64,000 nt of DNA from Diaphorobacter sp. HDW4A (GTDB lineage Bacteria > Pseudomonadota > Gammaproteobacteria > Burkholderiales > Burkholderiaceae_C), in NCBI RefSeq assembly GCF_011305995.1, contig NZ_CP049910.1:6152501-6216500 (forward strand), written 5' to 3'. The translations under genes were made by a program, and so were the position numbers. Position 1 is the first letter of the stretch. Each line of letters opens with the position of its first letter. Under the pieces are notes generated by a model. The model ran no database searches and was not told the origin of the DNA. It saw nothing but the letters and a program-made list of their open reading frames with translations. Positions 1-9,836 of the stretch are shown in pieces.

Positions 1-42
1 GCCGAGCTGGTCGCCCGTGGCCTCATCGCGGACGAAGCCTGA
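1..42 (+). CDS. 3' end of an upstream gene (partial)
   Basis: The window opens in an open frame reading AELVARGLIADEA and then TGA at 40-42. Only 13 codons are visible, so the product cannot be named. The next gene starts 67 bases later on the same strand, so this may be the preceding member of the same cluster. The alternative is that the frame is fortuitous, because 13 codons is too short to prove coding. Confidence 0.4.
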   Translation, partial: AELVARGLIADEA

Positions 43-109
43 TTCTTTTCCTCCATTCGCCGCGCGTGGTCTGCCAAGGCAACGCGCGGCACACCAAGAG
101 AGCTACATC

Positions 110-1219
110 ATGGATGAGCACACTTTGAACGAACAGCTGATGAGCGGCGAGACCTGGTCGCAGTTCTGCGACCATCTCAAACGCTGCGGCCAGCAGATTT
201 TGCGTCCCGAAACACCGGCCGATCCCGCCACGCGCGCTGAGGGTTACCGCTATCTCACCAGACTGCTGCGCATTGCGCTGGAGATGCATGTGGAGTTCGC
301 CGATCCGGCGTTTCCCAGCTTCTTCAAGACCTCGCACGAGACCGCCAAGATCGGTGCGGACAATCCGGACAACATCTACGAATACGCGCGCCTGAACGGT
401 GCCATGCAGTACCGTATTCTTGGCCATCGCGGCAGCGTGCCGTATTTGAGCTTTTGCACGCAAAAAGGCGGCTACGAAACCGACGGCCGCATGGTGGTGA
501 CCGGCTTTCTGGACGCCAACCAGCTCAAGACCGACAAGGACGGCAACTTCGAGATCATCGTCAGCCGCGAGCCGCAGTCCGGCAACTGGCTGCCGATGGA
601 AGATGCCTCGGTCTCGCTGCTGGTGCGCCAGACCTTCATGGACCGCAAGACGGAAGTACCGGCCAAGCTTTCGATCGAGCGCATCGGCACCACGGACAAG
701 CCCGGCCCGCTCGATCCGCTGGTGCTCGCGCAATCGCTGCAGCGCGTGACCGCGTTCGTCGAGAACACCGCCAAACTGTTCGCCGACTGGGCCGAAAGCT
801 ACCAGCCGCACAGCAACCAGTTGCCACCGGCCGACCAAGCCTATTGCCAATCGGTGGGCGGCGATCCCAACATCTTCTACTACCACTCGCATTGGCAGCT
901 GGGCGAAGACCAGGCGCTGGTCATCCACGTCGACAAGGTGCCGGAATGCGCGTTCTGGAACCTGCAGATCAACAACTACTGGCTGGAGTCTCTCGACTAC
1001 CGCCATCACCAAATCTGCATCAACAAGCATCAGGCGCAGTACGACGAAAATGGCGGCGTCACGCTGGTGCTGAGCGAGCGCGATCCCGGCGTGGCCAACT
1101 GGCTGCAGACCGCAGGCGTTCGCCAGGGAACCATGTGCCTGCGCTGGGTGGGCGCGAAAGAGCAATGTCACCCCACGACCCGTGTCGTGCCCGTGGACCA
1201 ACTGGCGGAGGTCGCATGA
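110..1219 (+). CDS. DUF1214-family protein
   Basis: This encodes 369 residues. The C-terminal third, with WNLQINNYWLESLDY and the closing GTMCLRWVGAKEQCHP stretch, resembles the DUF1214 domain, a beta-rich domain of unknown function often found near lipid, steroid or aromatic catabolic genes. There is no signal peptide or membrane segment, so a cytoplasmic protein is likely. The ATG at 110 was chosen because a purine-rich AAGAGAG lies just upstream; an in-frame upstream start at 17 would add a low-complexity extension. The stop overlaps the start of the sulfotransferase-like gene as ATGA, indicating translational coupling. The family is reasonably sure and the substrate is unknown. Confidence 0.75.
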   Translation: MDEHTLNEQLMSGETWSQFCDHLKRCGQQILRPETPADPATRAEGYRYLTRLLRIALEMHVEFADPAFPSFFKTSHETAKIGADNPDNIYEYARLNGAMQYRILGHRGSVPYLSFCTQKGGYETDGRMVVTGFLDANQLKTDKDGNFEIIVSREPQSGNWLPMEDASVSLLVRQTFMDRKTEVPAKLSIERIGTTDKPGPLDPLVLAQSLQRVTAFVENTAKLFADWAESYQPHSNQLPPADQAYCQSVGGDPNIFYYHSHWQLGEDQALVIHVDKVPECAFWNLQINNYWLESLDYRHHQICINKHQAQYDENGGVTLVLSERDPGVANWLQTAGVRQGTMCLRWVGAKEQCHPTTRVVPVDQLAEVA

Positions 1220-2403
1220 ACGCACCTATGCAAGCTGCGCCGCTCGATGTGCCAGAGCTGCTGCAAGCCGCGCGCGAGCGGGCGCCGGGCCTGAGTAACT
1301 TTGGCGACGACAACTACCGAGCGGCACTGGAAGTGCTCACCCAATCGCTGAACACCGAAGCCAAGCTCACTGCCACCGGATTGGCGATGATGCGCGAGCG
1401 CATCGTGGGCCAGTTGGTGAACCGGCTCGTCATGGAAGACTGTTTCGCGCGCCATCCGGAGATTGCGCAGATCCAGATCGACGATCCGCTGGTCATCGTC
1501 GGCCTGCCGCGCACCGGCACCACGATGCTGCAACGCACGCTGGCCGTAGACCCGCGCTTTTACTCTGCCGCCTGGTGGGAGACGCGCTATCCCGCGCCGC
1601 TCGCCGAAGAGGGGCCAAAGGAGTCGGCCAAACGCATCGAGATGGCGAAGGCAGAAGTCGCCCAGACCATCGAAGCCATTCCGCAGATTCTGTCGATTCA
1701 TCCCATGAGCGCCACGCTGTGCGACGAGGAATTCATGCTCATGGAGCATTCATTTCTCTGCGCCATGGACGCTTACGCTGATGTGCCGAGCTACACCGCT
1801 TGGCTTGACCAGCAGGATCAGCGCCCGGTCTACACACAGCTCAAGAAGATGCTGCAACTGCTGCAATGGCAAAAGCAACTGCGCGGCGAACCGCAGGGCG
1901 AGCGTTGGCTGCTCAAGGCGCCGCAGCATCTGCATACGCTGGAGATTTTGCTGTCGGTCTTTCCCAAGGCGCAGGTCATCCTGACCCATCGCGAGCCCGC
2001 GCAGACGATTCCCTCGATGGCCAGCATGGCGCACACGCTGTGGCAAATCTACAGCGATCAGGCCGATCCTCGCTCCGCCGGCAAGCAGTGGAACAGCCGC
2101 ATGGCGCGCGGCATCCATCACACCATGCAGGTGCGTGACCACCAGGACGCTGGGCGCTTTCTGGACATCCATTTCGCCGACGCCGTGGCCAAGCCCATCG
2201 AGGTGCTGGAGACGGTCTACCGCTTCGCAGGACTTGACTTCACCGAGCAAGCCCGCGCCGCCGCCCAGCATTGGCTGGCGAGCAATGGCCGCGAGAAACG
2301 CGCGGGCCACGACTACACGCTGGAGACGTTTGGCCTCTGCGAGCAGCAGATGCAGGACGACTACGCGCCCTACCGGGAAAGGCATCTGGCATCGCGTAGC
2401 TGA
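1216..2403 (+). CDS. Sulfotransferase-family protein
   Basis: This encodes 395 residues. Residues 96-106 (GLPRTGTTMLQ) form the P-loop-like 5'-phosphosulfate binding loop of the PAPS-dependent sulfotransferase family (Sulfotransfer_3 type), and a later HREP segment after PKAQVILT matches the 3'-phosphate binding region. Family members move a sulfuryl group from PAPS to a hydroxyl or amine, but many bacterial homologues in catabolic clusters have no proven activity. The start overlaps the previous gene by four bases (ATGA), so the two are probably co-translated. Its neighbours (SnoaL-like, SRPBCC, SDR) suggest a polycyclic or other hydrophobic hydroxylated substrate; that is inference. Confidence 0.8.
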   Translation: MNAPMQAAPLDVPELLQAARERAPGLSNFGDDNYRAALEVLTQSLNTEAKLTATGLAMMRERIVGQLVNRLVMEDCFARHPEIAQIQIDDPLVIVGLPRTGTTMLQRTLAVDPRFYSAAWWETRYPAPLAEEGPKESAKRIEMAKAEVAQTIEAIPQILSIHPMSATLCDEEFMLMEHSFLCAMDAYADVPSYTAWLDQQDQRPVYTQLKKMLQLLQWQKQLRGEPQGERWLLKAPQHLHTLEILLSVFPKAQVILTHREPAQTIPSMASMAHTLWQIYSDQADPRSAGKQWNSRMARGIHHTMQVRDHQDAGRFLDIHFADAVAKPIEVLETVYRFAGLDFTEQARAAAQHWLASNGREKRAGHDYTLETFGLCEQQMQDDYAPYRERHLASRS

Positions 2404-2475
2404 AGGTCACGTTTTCATTCGCTTTCACCATGGCGGTGCGCCGCACCGAACCACTACAACAGGAGACAAAAGCAC

Positions 2476-2931
2476 ATGTTGGACCTCGAAGCCATCGAGC
2501 GCATCAAGCAGCTCAAGGCGCGGTACTTTCGCGCCATCGATACTTGCAATCTGGAGTTGCTCCAAGGCATGTTGACGCCGGACATCAAGCTGGCCTTTCA
2601 AAGCCCGGCCTATGAATTCCATTTGGAAGGCGTCGACAAGGCGCTTGATTTCTACAAGACCTCGTTCACCAAGACCCGCCTGGCCATGCACAACGGTCAC
2701 ACGCCCGAGATCGAGGTGAACGGTGACACGGCCACCGGTCTTTGGTATCTGAACTACGTCTTCATCAACCTCGAAGAAAAGACGCACATGAATGGCGGCG
2801 CCATCTACGAAGACCGCTATGTGAGGCGCAATGGCGTGTGGTGGATCGCGCAGACGGGCTACAAGACCCTGCTCGAGACCGTGCAGCCACTCAGCGAGCA
2901 ACTGCAAATCACGTCCAAACCGATCAACTGA
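2476..2931 (+). CDS. SnoaL-like (NTF2-fold) protein, copy 1
   Basis: This encodes 151 residues. The pattern IKQLKARYFRAIDTCNLELL, then HNGHTPEIEV, then GAIYEDRYVRRNGVWWI is typical of the SnoaL_4/NTF2 cone-shaped fold used by polyketide cyclases, scytalone dehydratase and ketosteroid isomerase relatives. It is a clear paralog of the gene at 4438: by eye about half of aligned residues match, including MHNGHTPEI and the YEDRY motif. An AGGAGACAAAAGCAC stretch before the ATG holds a good ribosome binding site. It is likely a small cytoplasmic isomerase, dehydratase or cyclase acting on the cluster's substrate; the exact reaction cannot be read from the sequence. Confidence 0.8.
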   Translation: MLDLEAIERIKQLKARYFRAIDTCNLELLQGMLTPDIKLAFQSPAYEFHLEGVDKALDFYKTSFTKTRLAMHNGHTPEIEVNGDTATGLWYLNYVFINLEEKTHMNGGAIYEDRYVRRNGVWWIAQTGYKTLLETVQPLSEQLQITSKPIN

Positions 2932-2944
2932 AGCGAGGCTCAAG

Positions 2945-3424
2945 ATGACCAAAGCTGCCAATCTCGTCACCTCCATCACCGTCGAAATCAACGCGCCTGC
3001 CAGTCTGGTGTGGGAGGTGCTGACCGATCTTGAGAACTACTGTCACTGGAACCGCTTCTGCCCTGACATTCGCTGCGGGCTGCAGCTCAATGATCTGGTT
3101 GCTATGCAAACCCGCCATCCGATCACGGGCGACGTTTGGCCCGTCAACGAATATCTGGTGGCCTTCGAGCCGGAGCATCTGCTGTCCTGGGAGCAGCGCC
3201 CGGTGCCGGAGAACAAGGATGCCGCGCGCCGCGATCAGTACATCGAAGCGATCGACGCCAACCGCTGCACTTACTTCACGACCGATCAGTTTCTGGGCCT
3301 CAATGCCGACACCATCATGCGCGAGCATGGCGCGTGGGTGAAGATGGCCTTCGACCAGGTCGCGGTCGATCTGAAAAAACGCGCCGAAGAACTGCAGCGA
3401 GCCCGCGCTGCGGCGGCAGTCTGA
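2945..3424 (+). CDS. SRPBCC (START-like) domain protein
   Basis: This encodes 159 residues. It starts with a strand and helix (SITVEINAPASLVWEVLTDLENYCHWN) characteristic of the SRPBCC/polyketide cyclase superfamily, whose members bind hydrophobic ligands in a deep cavity. The C-terminal helix is rich in charged residues (DLKKRAEELQRAR). The ATG at 2945 is 13 bases after the SnoaL-like stop and is preceded by AAGCGAGG, so the two are likely one operon. An in-frame start further upstream would overlap the previous gene and is not favoured. The stop codon's last A is also the first base of an inverted-repeat element. Confidence 0.75.
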   Translation: MTKAANLVTSITVEINAPASLVWEVLTDLENYCHWNRFCPDIRCGLQLNDLVAMQTRHPITGDVWPVNEYLVAFEPEHLLSWEQRPVPENKDAARRDQYIEAIDANRCTYFTTDQFLGLNADTIMREHGAWVKMAFDQVAVDLKKRAEELQRARAAAAV

Positions 3425-3587
3425 GAACGTGTTTACGGTCTCCACATGGTCTTGCAGGCGCGGCCTCGGGCGGTCTGCTGCGTTGCAAATCCTCGCAATA
3501 GCCCGAGCTATTGCTGCGGTTTGCGCCTTGCAGCCCATCCCGATCCGCATCCTGCAAGCCTCGCGATGAAGATCGCAAACACGTTCT
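3424..3587. repeat. 164-bp element bounded by 11-bp inverted repeats
   Basis: AGAACGTGTTT at 3424-3434 and its exact reverse complement AAACACGTTCT at 3577-3587 bound a stretch with an internal perfect hairpin, GCAATAGC then CCGA then GCTATTGC. There is no open frame of note inside. The left end includes the final A of the upstream stop codon. It looks like a non-coding MITE- or REP-like intergenic element. My impression is that similar elements occur elsewhere in Comamonadaceae, but that was not checked. Confidence 0.6.
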
Positions 3588-3624
3588 GAACCACCACATC
3601 ACCAAAACTCCAACGGAGACCTGT

Positions 3625-4419
3625 ATGCTATTGAAGAACAAAGTCATCATCATTTCGGGCATTGGCCCGGGCATGGGTATCAAGCTCGCGTTGCGCGCGG
3701 CGGAATATCAGGCCAAGGCGGTGGTGCTTGCCGCCCGCACCCAGTCCATGCTGGACGACACCGAAACCGCGATCCGCGAGGCGGGTTACACCTGCGAAGT
3801 GCTCAAGGTGGCCACCGACATCGCGCAGCCCGAGCAATGCCAACGACTGGCCGCACTGACCATCGAGAAGTTCGGCCGCATCGATGCGCTGATCAACTCC
3901 GCCTACGCGCATGGCACATGGGGAACGTCCAGCAACTCGTCGATGGACGACTGGCGCAAGGTCATGGAGGTCAATCTGTATGGCTCCATGAACATGACGC
4001 AAGCCGTTGTGCCCCAAATGAAGAAACAGAAAGATGGCAGCATCGTGATGATCAACACCATGGCCACGCGCCGTCCCAATCAGCTGGAGGCCGGCTACGC
4101 GGTCTCCAAGGGGGCGCTCAAGACGGCTGTGCAGTATCTGGCCGAAGACCTCGGCCCGTTCGGCATTCGCGTTAACAGCACCTACAACGGTTGGATGTGG
4201 GGCGCGCCCGTCAAAGGCTATTTTCAGGCCGAATCCAAGCGCCAGGGCGTTCCTATGGAGTCGCTGGTGGACGTCATCGCCAAGCAGATTCCGCTGCGCC
4301 ATGAGATTCCGGACGATGCAGATTGTGCGGCTGCCGCACTCTATCTGGCCAGCGACTACGCGCGCGTCGTGACCGGCGCGCAGCTTGACGTGAGCGGTGG
4401 TCATTACCTGCCGCACTGA
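3625..4419 (+). CDS. Short-chain dehydrogenase/reductase (SDR)
   Basis: This encodes 264 residues of the classical SDR type. The nucleotide-binding loop is GIGPGMG near residues 12-18. This differs from the standard TGxxxGIG, so cofactor geometry may vary. The later motifs are standard: ALINSAYAHG in the NNAG-equivalent position and YAVSK as the catalytic Tyr/Lys pair. SDRs oxidise or reduce hydroxyl/keto groups with NAD(P). The ATG at 3625 has GGAGACC upstream; an in-frame extension would run back into the repeat. It lies between the two SnoaL-like paralogs, which supports a shared pathway. Confidence 0.85.
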   Translation: MLLKNKVIIISGIGPGMGIKLALRAAEYQAKAVVLAARTQSMLDDTETAIREAGYTCEVLKVATDIAQPEQCQRLAALTIEKFGRIDALINSAYAHGTWGTSSNSSMDDWRKVMEVNLYGSMNMTQAVVPQMKKQKDGSIVMINTMATRRPNQLEAGYAVSKGALKTAVQYLAEDLGPFGIRVNSTYNGWMWGAPVKGYFQAESKRQGVPMESLVDVIAKQIPLRHEIPDDADCAAAALYLASDYARVVTGAQLDVSGGHYLPH

Positions 4420-4437
4420 AACTCAGCCGAGAACACC

Positions 4438-4917
4438 ATGCAAACGCTTTTTGACATCGAAGAGATCAAACAACTCAAGGCGCGTTACTTTCGCGGCATC
4501 GATACCTGCAATCTGGAACTTCTCGCAACAGTGCTGGCAAGCGATGCTTACATCCGCTTTGACAGCCCGACTTACCAGTTCGAGATCAACGGCATCGACC
4601 AGGCCATCGAGTTCTACCGCAACGCATTCACGCATCGGCGCTTTGGCATGCATAACGGACATACGCCTGAAATCAAGGTGGATGGCGATGTGGCCACGGG
4701 GATCTGGTACCTGAACGATCTGTTCATCAACCTCGATGAGCAGACCATTCTCACCGGCAGCGCGCTGTACGAGGACCGCTACATCAAGATCGCCGGGCAA
4801 TGGCGCATTCAGCGCACCGGCTACAAGCGGCTGCTGGAGATGATCGAGCCGCTCAGCGCGGGTTGCCGGATCACGTCGCAGCCGATCATGCCGCAGCCTG
4901 TTACAAGCGGCGTGTGA
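4438..4917 (+). CDS. SnoaL-like (NTF2-fold) protein, copy 2
   Basis: This encodes 159 residues and is a paralog of the protein at 2476, sharing IKQLKARYFR, IDTCNLELL, MHNGHTPEI and YEDRY. It has an extra C-terminal tail ending MPQPVTSGV. It starts 18 bases after the SDR stop, so it probably belongs to the same transcript. Two diverged copies flanking an SDR suggest two related steps or a hetero-oligomer; that is inference. It is probably the last gene of the accessory cluster, because the thiC promoter follows. Confidence 0.8.
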   Translation: MQTLFDIEEIKQLKARYFRGIDTCNLELLATVLASDAYIRFDSPTYQFEINGIDQAIEFYRNAFTHRRFGMHNGHTPEIKVDGDVATGIWYLNDLFINLDEQTILTGSALYEDRYIKIAGQWRIQRTGYKRLLEMIEPLSAGCRITSQPIMPQPVTSGV

Positions 4918-4993
4918 ATGGGCCGCTGAGCAGCCGAGAAAATGGGATGTATCGATTCGCGGAACATTTTGTTCTGATTTTTTGAAAAATCAC

Positions 4994-5021
4994 TTGAATT
5001 TCCGCCGCCGCCGCATATACT
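4994..5021 (+). promoter_or_regulatory. Predicted sigma70 promoter of thiC
   Basis: TTGAAT at 4994-4999 and TATACT at 5016-5021 are separated by 16 bases. The predicted transcription start, about seven bases downstream, coincides with the 5' edge of the TPP aptamer, which supports the call. No experiment backs the start site. Confidence 0.6.
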
Positions 5022-5028
5022 CGCGCTT

Positions 5029-5117
5029 GCTCCGGGGTGCACGTAGGCGTGCTGAGACAGTGGACTTGACCACTGGAACCGCGAACTTGATCTGGTTAGT
5101 ACCAGCGTAAGAAGAGC
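5029..5117 (+). ncRNA. TPP riboswitch (THI element) upstream of thiC
   Basis: The conserved aptamer blocks are present in order: GGGGTGC (5034-5040), GCTGAGA (near 5050), then CTTGATCTGGTTAGTACCAG before GCGTAAG. GCTC at 5029-5032 can pair with GAGC at 5114-5117 to close the P1 stem. It binds thiamine pyrophosphate and lowers expression of the downstream gene. The about 120-base platform to thiC contains a GCGCGC-based hairpin but no clear U-tract terminator, so control by sequestering the ribosome binding site is more likely than termination. Confidence 0.93.
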
Positions 5118-5226
5118 TGCAGTTGGATGTGTAGATGTGCTAGTGCGCGCCTGCCCGAAATGGGTTTGCGCGCCACCGAGTCACACGACGTTCGGCCGAT
5201 TGCGGAGCATTCCATCAGACCTTTGA

Positions 5227-7086
<1,860 letters not shown>

Positions 7087-7138
7087 AATCAGCGAAACGT
7101 GAACCACTTCCACGCGAAAGCAAATCTCATGTAAACCT

Positions 7139-7170
7139 GCCGTCCGCCTACTTGGCGGGCGGCATTTCTG
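7139..7170 (+). terminator. Hairpin after thiC
   Basis: GCCGTCCGCC (7139-7148) pairs with GGCGGGCGGC (7154-7163) with one G-U and a five-base loop. The tail ATTTCT is only weakly T-rich, so termination efficiency is uncertain. Confidence 0.55.
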
Positions 7171-7300
7171 GTGCAACATGGCAGCCATATCGCCATCGGT
7201 TCTGTGAGCAATGCAGGCTGCTGCGATATCGGGCCAATTGACGAGTAGGAAAATTTTTCCATTCGTCGTTCACCGCGCTTTCCAATCCAAGGAGGTTCAC

Positions 7301-7744
7301 ATGACAGCCAAGTTTCGCACCGCCGCCAAAACACTGACATCTGCAACTGTGGCAATTCTGCTGGGTGTTACCGCAATCGGCGCAACCGCTCAGCCGCGCC
7401 CCGACATCGTCAGAAATAACGATCAACGCTACGACCACCGTGGCGATGATCGCCGAGGCGACAACCGCCGTGACATGGACAATCGTCGTCACGACAACCG
7501 CCGCGCAAACCCTCCCGGCCATGCCCGCCAGGACTACCCACGCGGCGCCGGCCCGGACCACCGCTGGAACCGCGGCGACCGCATCCCACCTGCTTACCGC
7601 TCCCGCAGCTACGTCGTGGAAGATTGGCGCGGCCACCGTCTCTCAGCCCCCCCACGCGGTTATCACTGGGTCCAATACGGTGGCGACTACATGCTGGTGG
7701 CCATCGCCACAGGCGTGATCACATCCCTCATCCTAGGGAACTGA
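7301..7744 (+). CDS. RcnB-family periplasmic protein
   Basis: This encodes 147 residues. It has a cleavable signal peptide (hydrophobic SATVAILLGVTAIGATA, then QPR). It is followed by a segment dense in Arg, His and Asp (repeated HDNRR, DDRRGDNRR) and a C-terminal RcnB-like domain with DWRGHRLSAPPRGYHWVQYG. E. coli RcnB is a periplasmic protein modulating nickel/cobalt efflux; the many family members in this group of bacteria have unknown roles. GGAGG precedes the ATG. There is no rcnA or rcnR beside it, so a metal role is only suggested by family. Confidence 0.8.
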   Translation: MTAKFRTAAKTLTSATVAILLGVTAIGATAQPRPDIVRNNDQRYDHRGDDRRGDNRRDMDNRRHDNRRANPPGHARQDYPRGAGPDHRWNRGDRIPPAYRSRSYVVEDWRGHRLSAPPRGYHWVQYGGDYMLVAIATGVITSLILGN

Positions 7745-7759
7745 CAGCAGAAGCACAGC

Positions 7760-7968
7760 CATCTCGCGAATAGCGAGATGGCAAAAGGCACGAGCGTAGC
7801 GAAGTGCCGAGCGCACCTCTTCATGTCACTCTTGCGGCAAGCTGTCTGAGCGGAGCGCGCCAGCGCGCAGCGAGTTTTGCCGCAGGTATTCAAGCGCGTT
7901 TTTGATTACTTTTTGCGCGCAAGCAAAAAGTGATTGCCCCGCCGGGGGCAGTCCCGGCCTCTGCCCTC
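7760..7968 (+). repeat. Dispersed structured repeat, copy 1
   Basis: Starting with the CTCGCG..CGAG arm, it runs through a variable middle to a hairpin ACTTTTTGCGCGCAAGCAAAAAGT-like block (about 7909-7932) and a second hairpin of CCCCGCC/GGGGGCAG type, ending GGCCTCTGCCCTC. It lies between rcnB-like and ruvC, which converge on it. Matching copies are at 11490, 47817, 48096 and, partly, 54991. It may act as a two-way terminator. Confidence 0.75.
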
Positions 7969-8016
7969 AAAGACGCAGCAGAAGCCAACAGCAAGAGGGC
8001 AGGCCAAAGCCCTCTT

Positions 8017-8565
8017 CTAGTAGCTCCGCCCCGATTTGTACATCGCATGCTGCCGCCGCTGCAGATCCGCCACCTCCCCAATCCGCGCCATAGCCGCTCC
8101 CGCATGCGCATGCGTGATCGCCAACCCCAGCGCATCCGCCGCATCGGTGCCAGGAAGCCCCGGCAACTGAAGCAATCGCCGTACCATCTCCTGCACTTGA
8201 TTCTTGGCCGCACGACCATGGCCCACCATGGCCTTCTTCATCTGCAGCGCGGTGTATTCGGCCACCGGCAGATCCTGCGAGACCAGTGCCGCGAGCGCTG
8301 CGCCGCGTGCCTGACCGAGCAGCAGCGTGGACTGCGGATTCACGTTCACGAAGACGATTTCCACCGTGGCCTGATCGGGTTGGTAGCGCTTGACCACTTC
8401 GGTCACACCTTCGAACAGCACCTTGAGACGACCGGGCAAGTCGCCGCGAGCCAACTGCGTAGTGCGGATGGTGCCGCTGGCCACGTAGCTCAGTTGATGT
8501 CCGTCGACATCCACCACGCCGAAGCCGGTGGTCTGCAGACCGGGGTCGATTCCCAAAATTCTCAC
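8017..8565 (-). CDS. ruvC: Holliday junction endonuclease RuvC
   Basis: This encodes 182 residues. The four catalytic acids expected from E. coli RuvC can be placed: Asp7 in GIDPG, Glu69, and Asp141 and Asp144 in the [11 protein letters not shown] block. RuvC resolves Holliday junctions as a dimer together with RuvAB during recombinational repair. ruvA and ruvB are not adjacent here. It is a single-gene minus-strand unit converging with the rcnB-like gene across the repeat. The start at MRILGID is the family-typical start. Confidence 0.96.
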   Translation of the reverse strand: MRILGIDPGLQTTGFGVVDVDGHQLSYVASGTIRTTQLARGDLPGRLKVLFEGVTEVVKRYQPDQATVEIVFVNVNPQSTLLLGQARGAALAALVSQDLPVAEYTALQMKKAMVGHGRAAKNQVQEMVRRLLQLPGLPGTDAADALGLAITHAHAGAAMARIGEVADLQRRQHAMYKSGRSY

Positions 8566-9000
8566 GCGAAGTGTTTCCTTACCCAGACATTTCAGATCCT
8601 TGGAATCACCCTGAAAGTAACGGGATTCCGATAGGCGGAACGTTAAAAATTGTCCAACAAAAGTTTTCTCAAGCTTCTAGACTGTAGCCGGAATGGAACC
8701 TGGTTGTCTGGAGACAAGGAAGCCGGTTCCTTGTTTGTTTGACACATAAGGTGCAGCCACGTCCGTGGGCTCACCATAACAGGCGATCCGGACAGGTGTG
8801 AGGTGGTGGTCCGCCGGATTGACCGAAGAAGAAAGCTAAACAGTGCCCGTGTATTTGATGACTGTCTCGTCCCCGGACGGGATCTCCAGTTGGAGCTGCC
8901 CACCAGCCACCGCAATGATCGACAGCCGCTCACCTACGCGCCTGAACTTGTCGTCGGGTGCACGCCATTGTGTACTGCCCACGCGAGGAGTGGCTGCGCC
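8566..9000. other. 435-bp divergent intergenic region with a long hairpin
   Basis: This stretch separates ruvC (minus) from the IclR-type gene (plus) and must hold both promoters. The most visible structure is at 8695-8730: GGAACC pairs with GGTTCC at the ends and TTGTC with GACAA inside. It could be an operator or a folded leader. No convincing small gene was seen. Confidence 0.45.
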
Positions 9001-9831
9001 ATGAGCACCGAAGTCCGTTCCGTGCAGCGCGCGCTGCAGATTCTGCGGGTGATGAACGAACGCGTGAGCTGGACGCTGCAGGAACTGCACCAGCGTACGG
9101 GCCTTGCCAAATCCACGCTGCACCGCCTGCTCAGCACGCTTGAGACCGAGAAGTACGTGCGCACCGATCCGCATGTCTACGGCCACTACCAGCTCACGCA
9201 GGCAGTCGGCAATCTGAGCTGCGGCGTGACCACGCAGATGCAGCTTGCAGAACTCGCCGCGCCCATCATGGTGAGCACCACGCACGCCATCAAATGGCCG
9301 CTGTCGCTTGGCGTGATCGACCGTCACCAGATCCGCATCGTGTACTGCACCATGCCCTACAGCCCGTATGCGATTCGGCCGTCGAGCGTCGGTCGCAAGT
9401 ACGAGCTGACGGACTCGGCCTCGGGCCGCGCCTATCTCGCATTCTGCGATCCGACCGAGCGCCGTATCCTCATCGAAGAGATGAACAGCCGTGAAGACGA
9501 GGGCCCGCGCATCACCGATCTGCGCGCCATGCGCCACCTGATCCGCGAGATCCGTAAGCAGGGCTTCGCGGTGCGCTACGGCCACCATCGTTCGGAAAGC
9601 GCAGCGCTCGCGGTGCCGGTGTTCAGCGCGGGCATGCTGCGCGGCGTGATGGTCTACACCACGTTCGCGCGCCAGATGGACGAGCGCATGCTCAAGCGCG
9701 CCGTGCCTACCGTGCTCGCCACCGCGCAGCGTGTGGGCGAGGCGTTGGCACCTGCGCTGCGCGCGGGCGGCTCGGTGAATGGTTATGCGATTGCGGGTGG
9801 ACGCGGCGAACCGGTCGCACGCGTCGCTTGA
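9001..9831 (+). CDS. IclR-family transcriptional regulator
   Basis: This encodes 276 residues. Residues about 5-65 form the winged helix-turn-helix (RSVQRALQILRVMNE, then LAKSTLHRLLSTLETEKYV). The remainder is the IclR effector domain with SVGRKYELTDSASGRAYLAF and a closing VYTTFARQMDERM segment. IclR proteins control aromatic or acid catabolic genes as tetramers and respond to pathway metabolites. GAGGAG lies upstream of ATG 9001; an in-frame extension upstream lacks family similarity. No catabolic operon is adjacent, so the target is unknown; the cluster at 1-4.9 kb is a possible but unproven target. Confidence 0.85.
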   Translation: MSTEVRSVQRALQILRVMNERVSWTLQELHQRTGLAKSTLHRLLSTLETEKYVRTDPHVYGHYQLTQAVGNLSCGVTTQMQLAELAAPIMVSTTHAIKWPLSLGVIDRHQIRIVYCTMPYSPYAIRPSSVGRKYELTDSASGRAYLAFCDPTERRILIEEMNSREDEGPRITDLRAMRHLIREIRKQGFAVRYGHHRSESAALAVPVFSAGMLRGVMVYTTFARQMDERMLKRAVPTVLATAQRVGEALAPALRAGGSVNGYAIAGGRGEPVARVA

Positions 9832-9836
9832 TTTTT

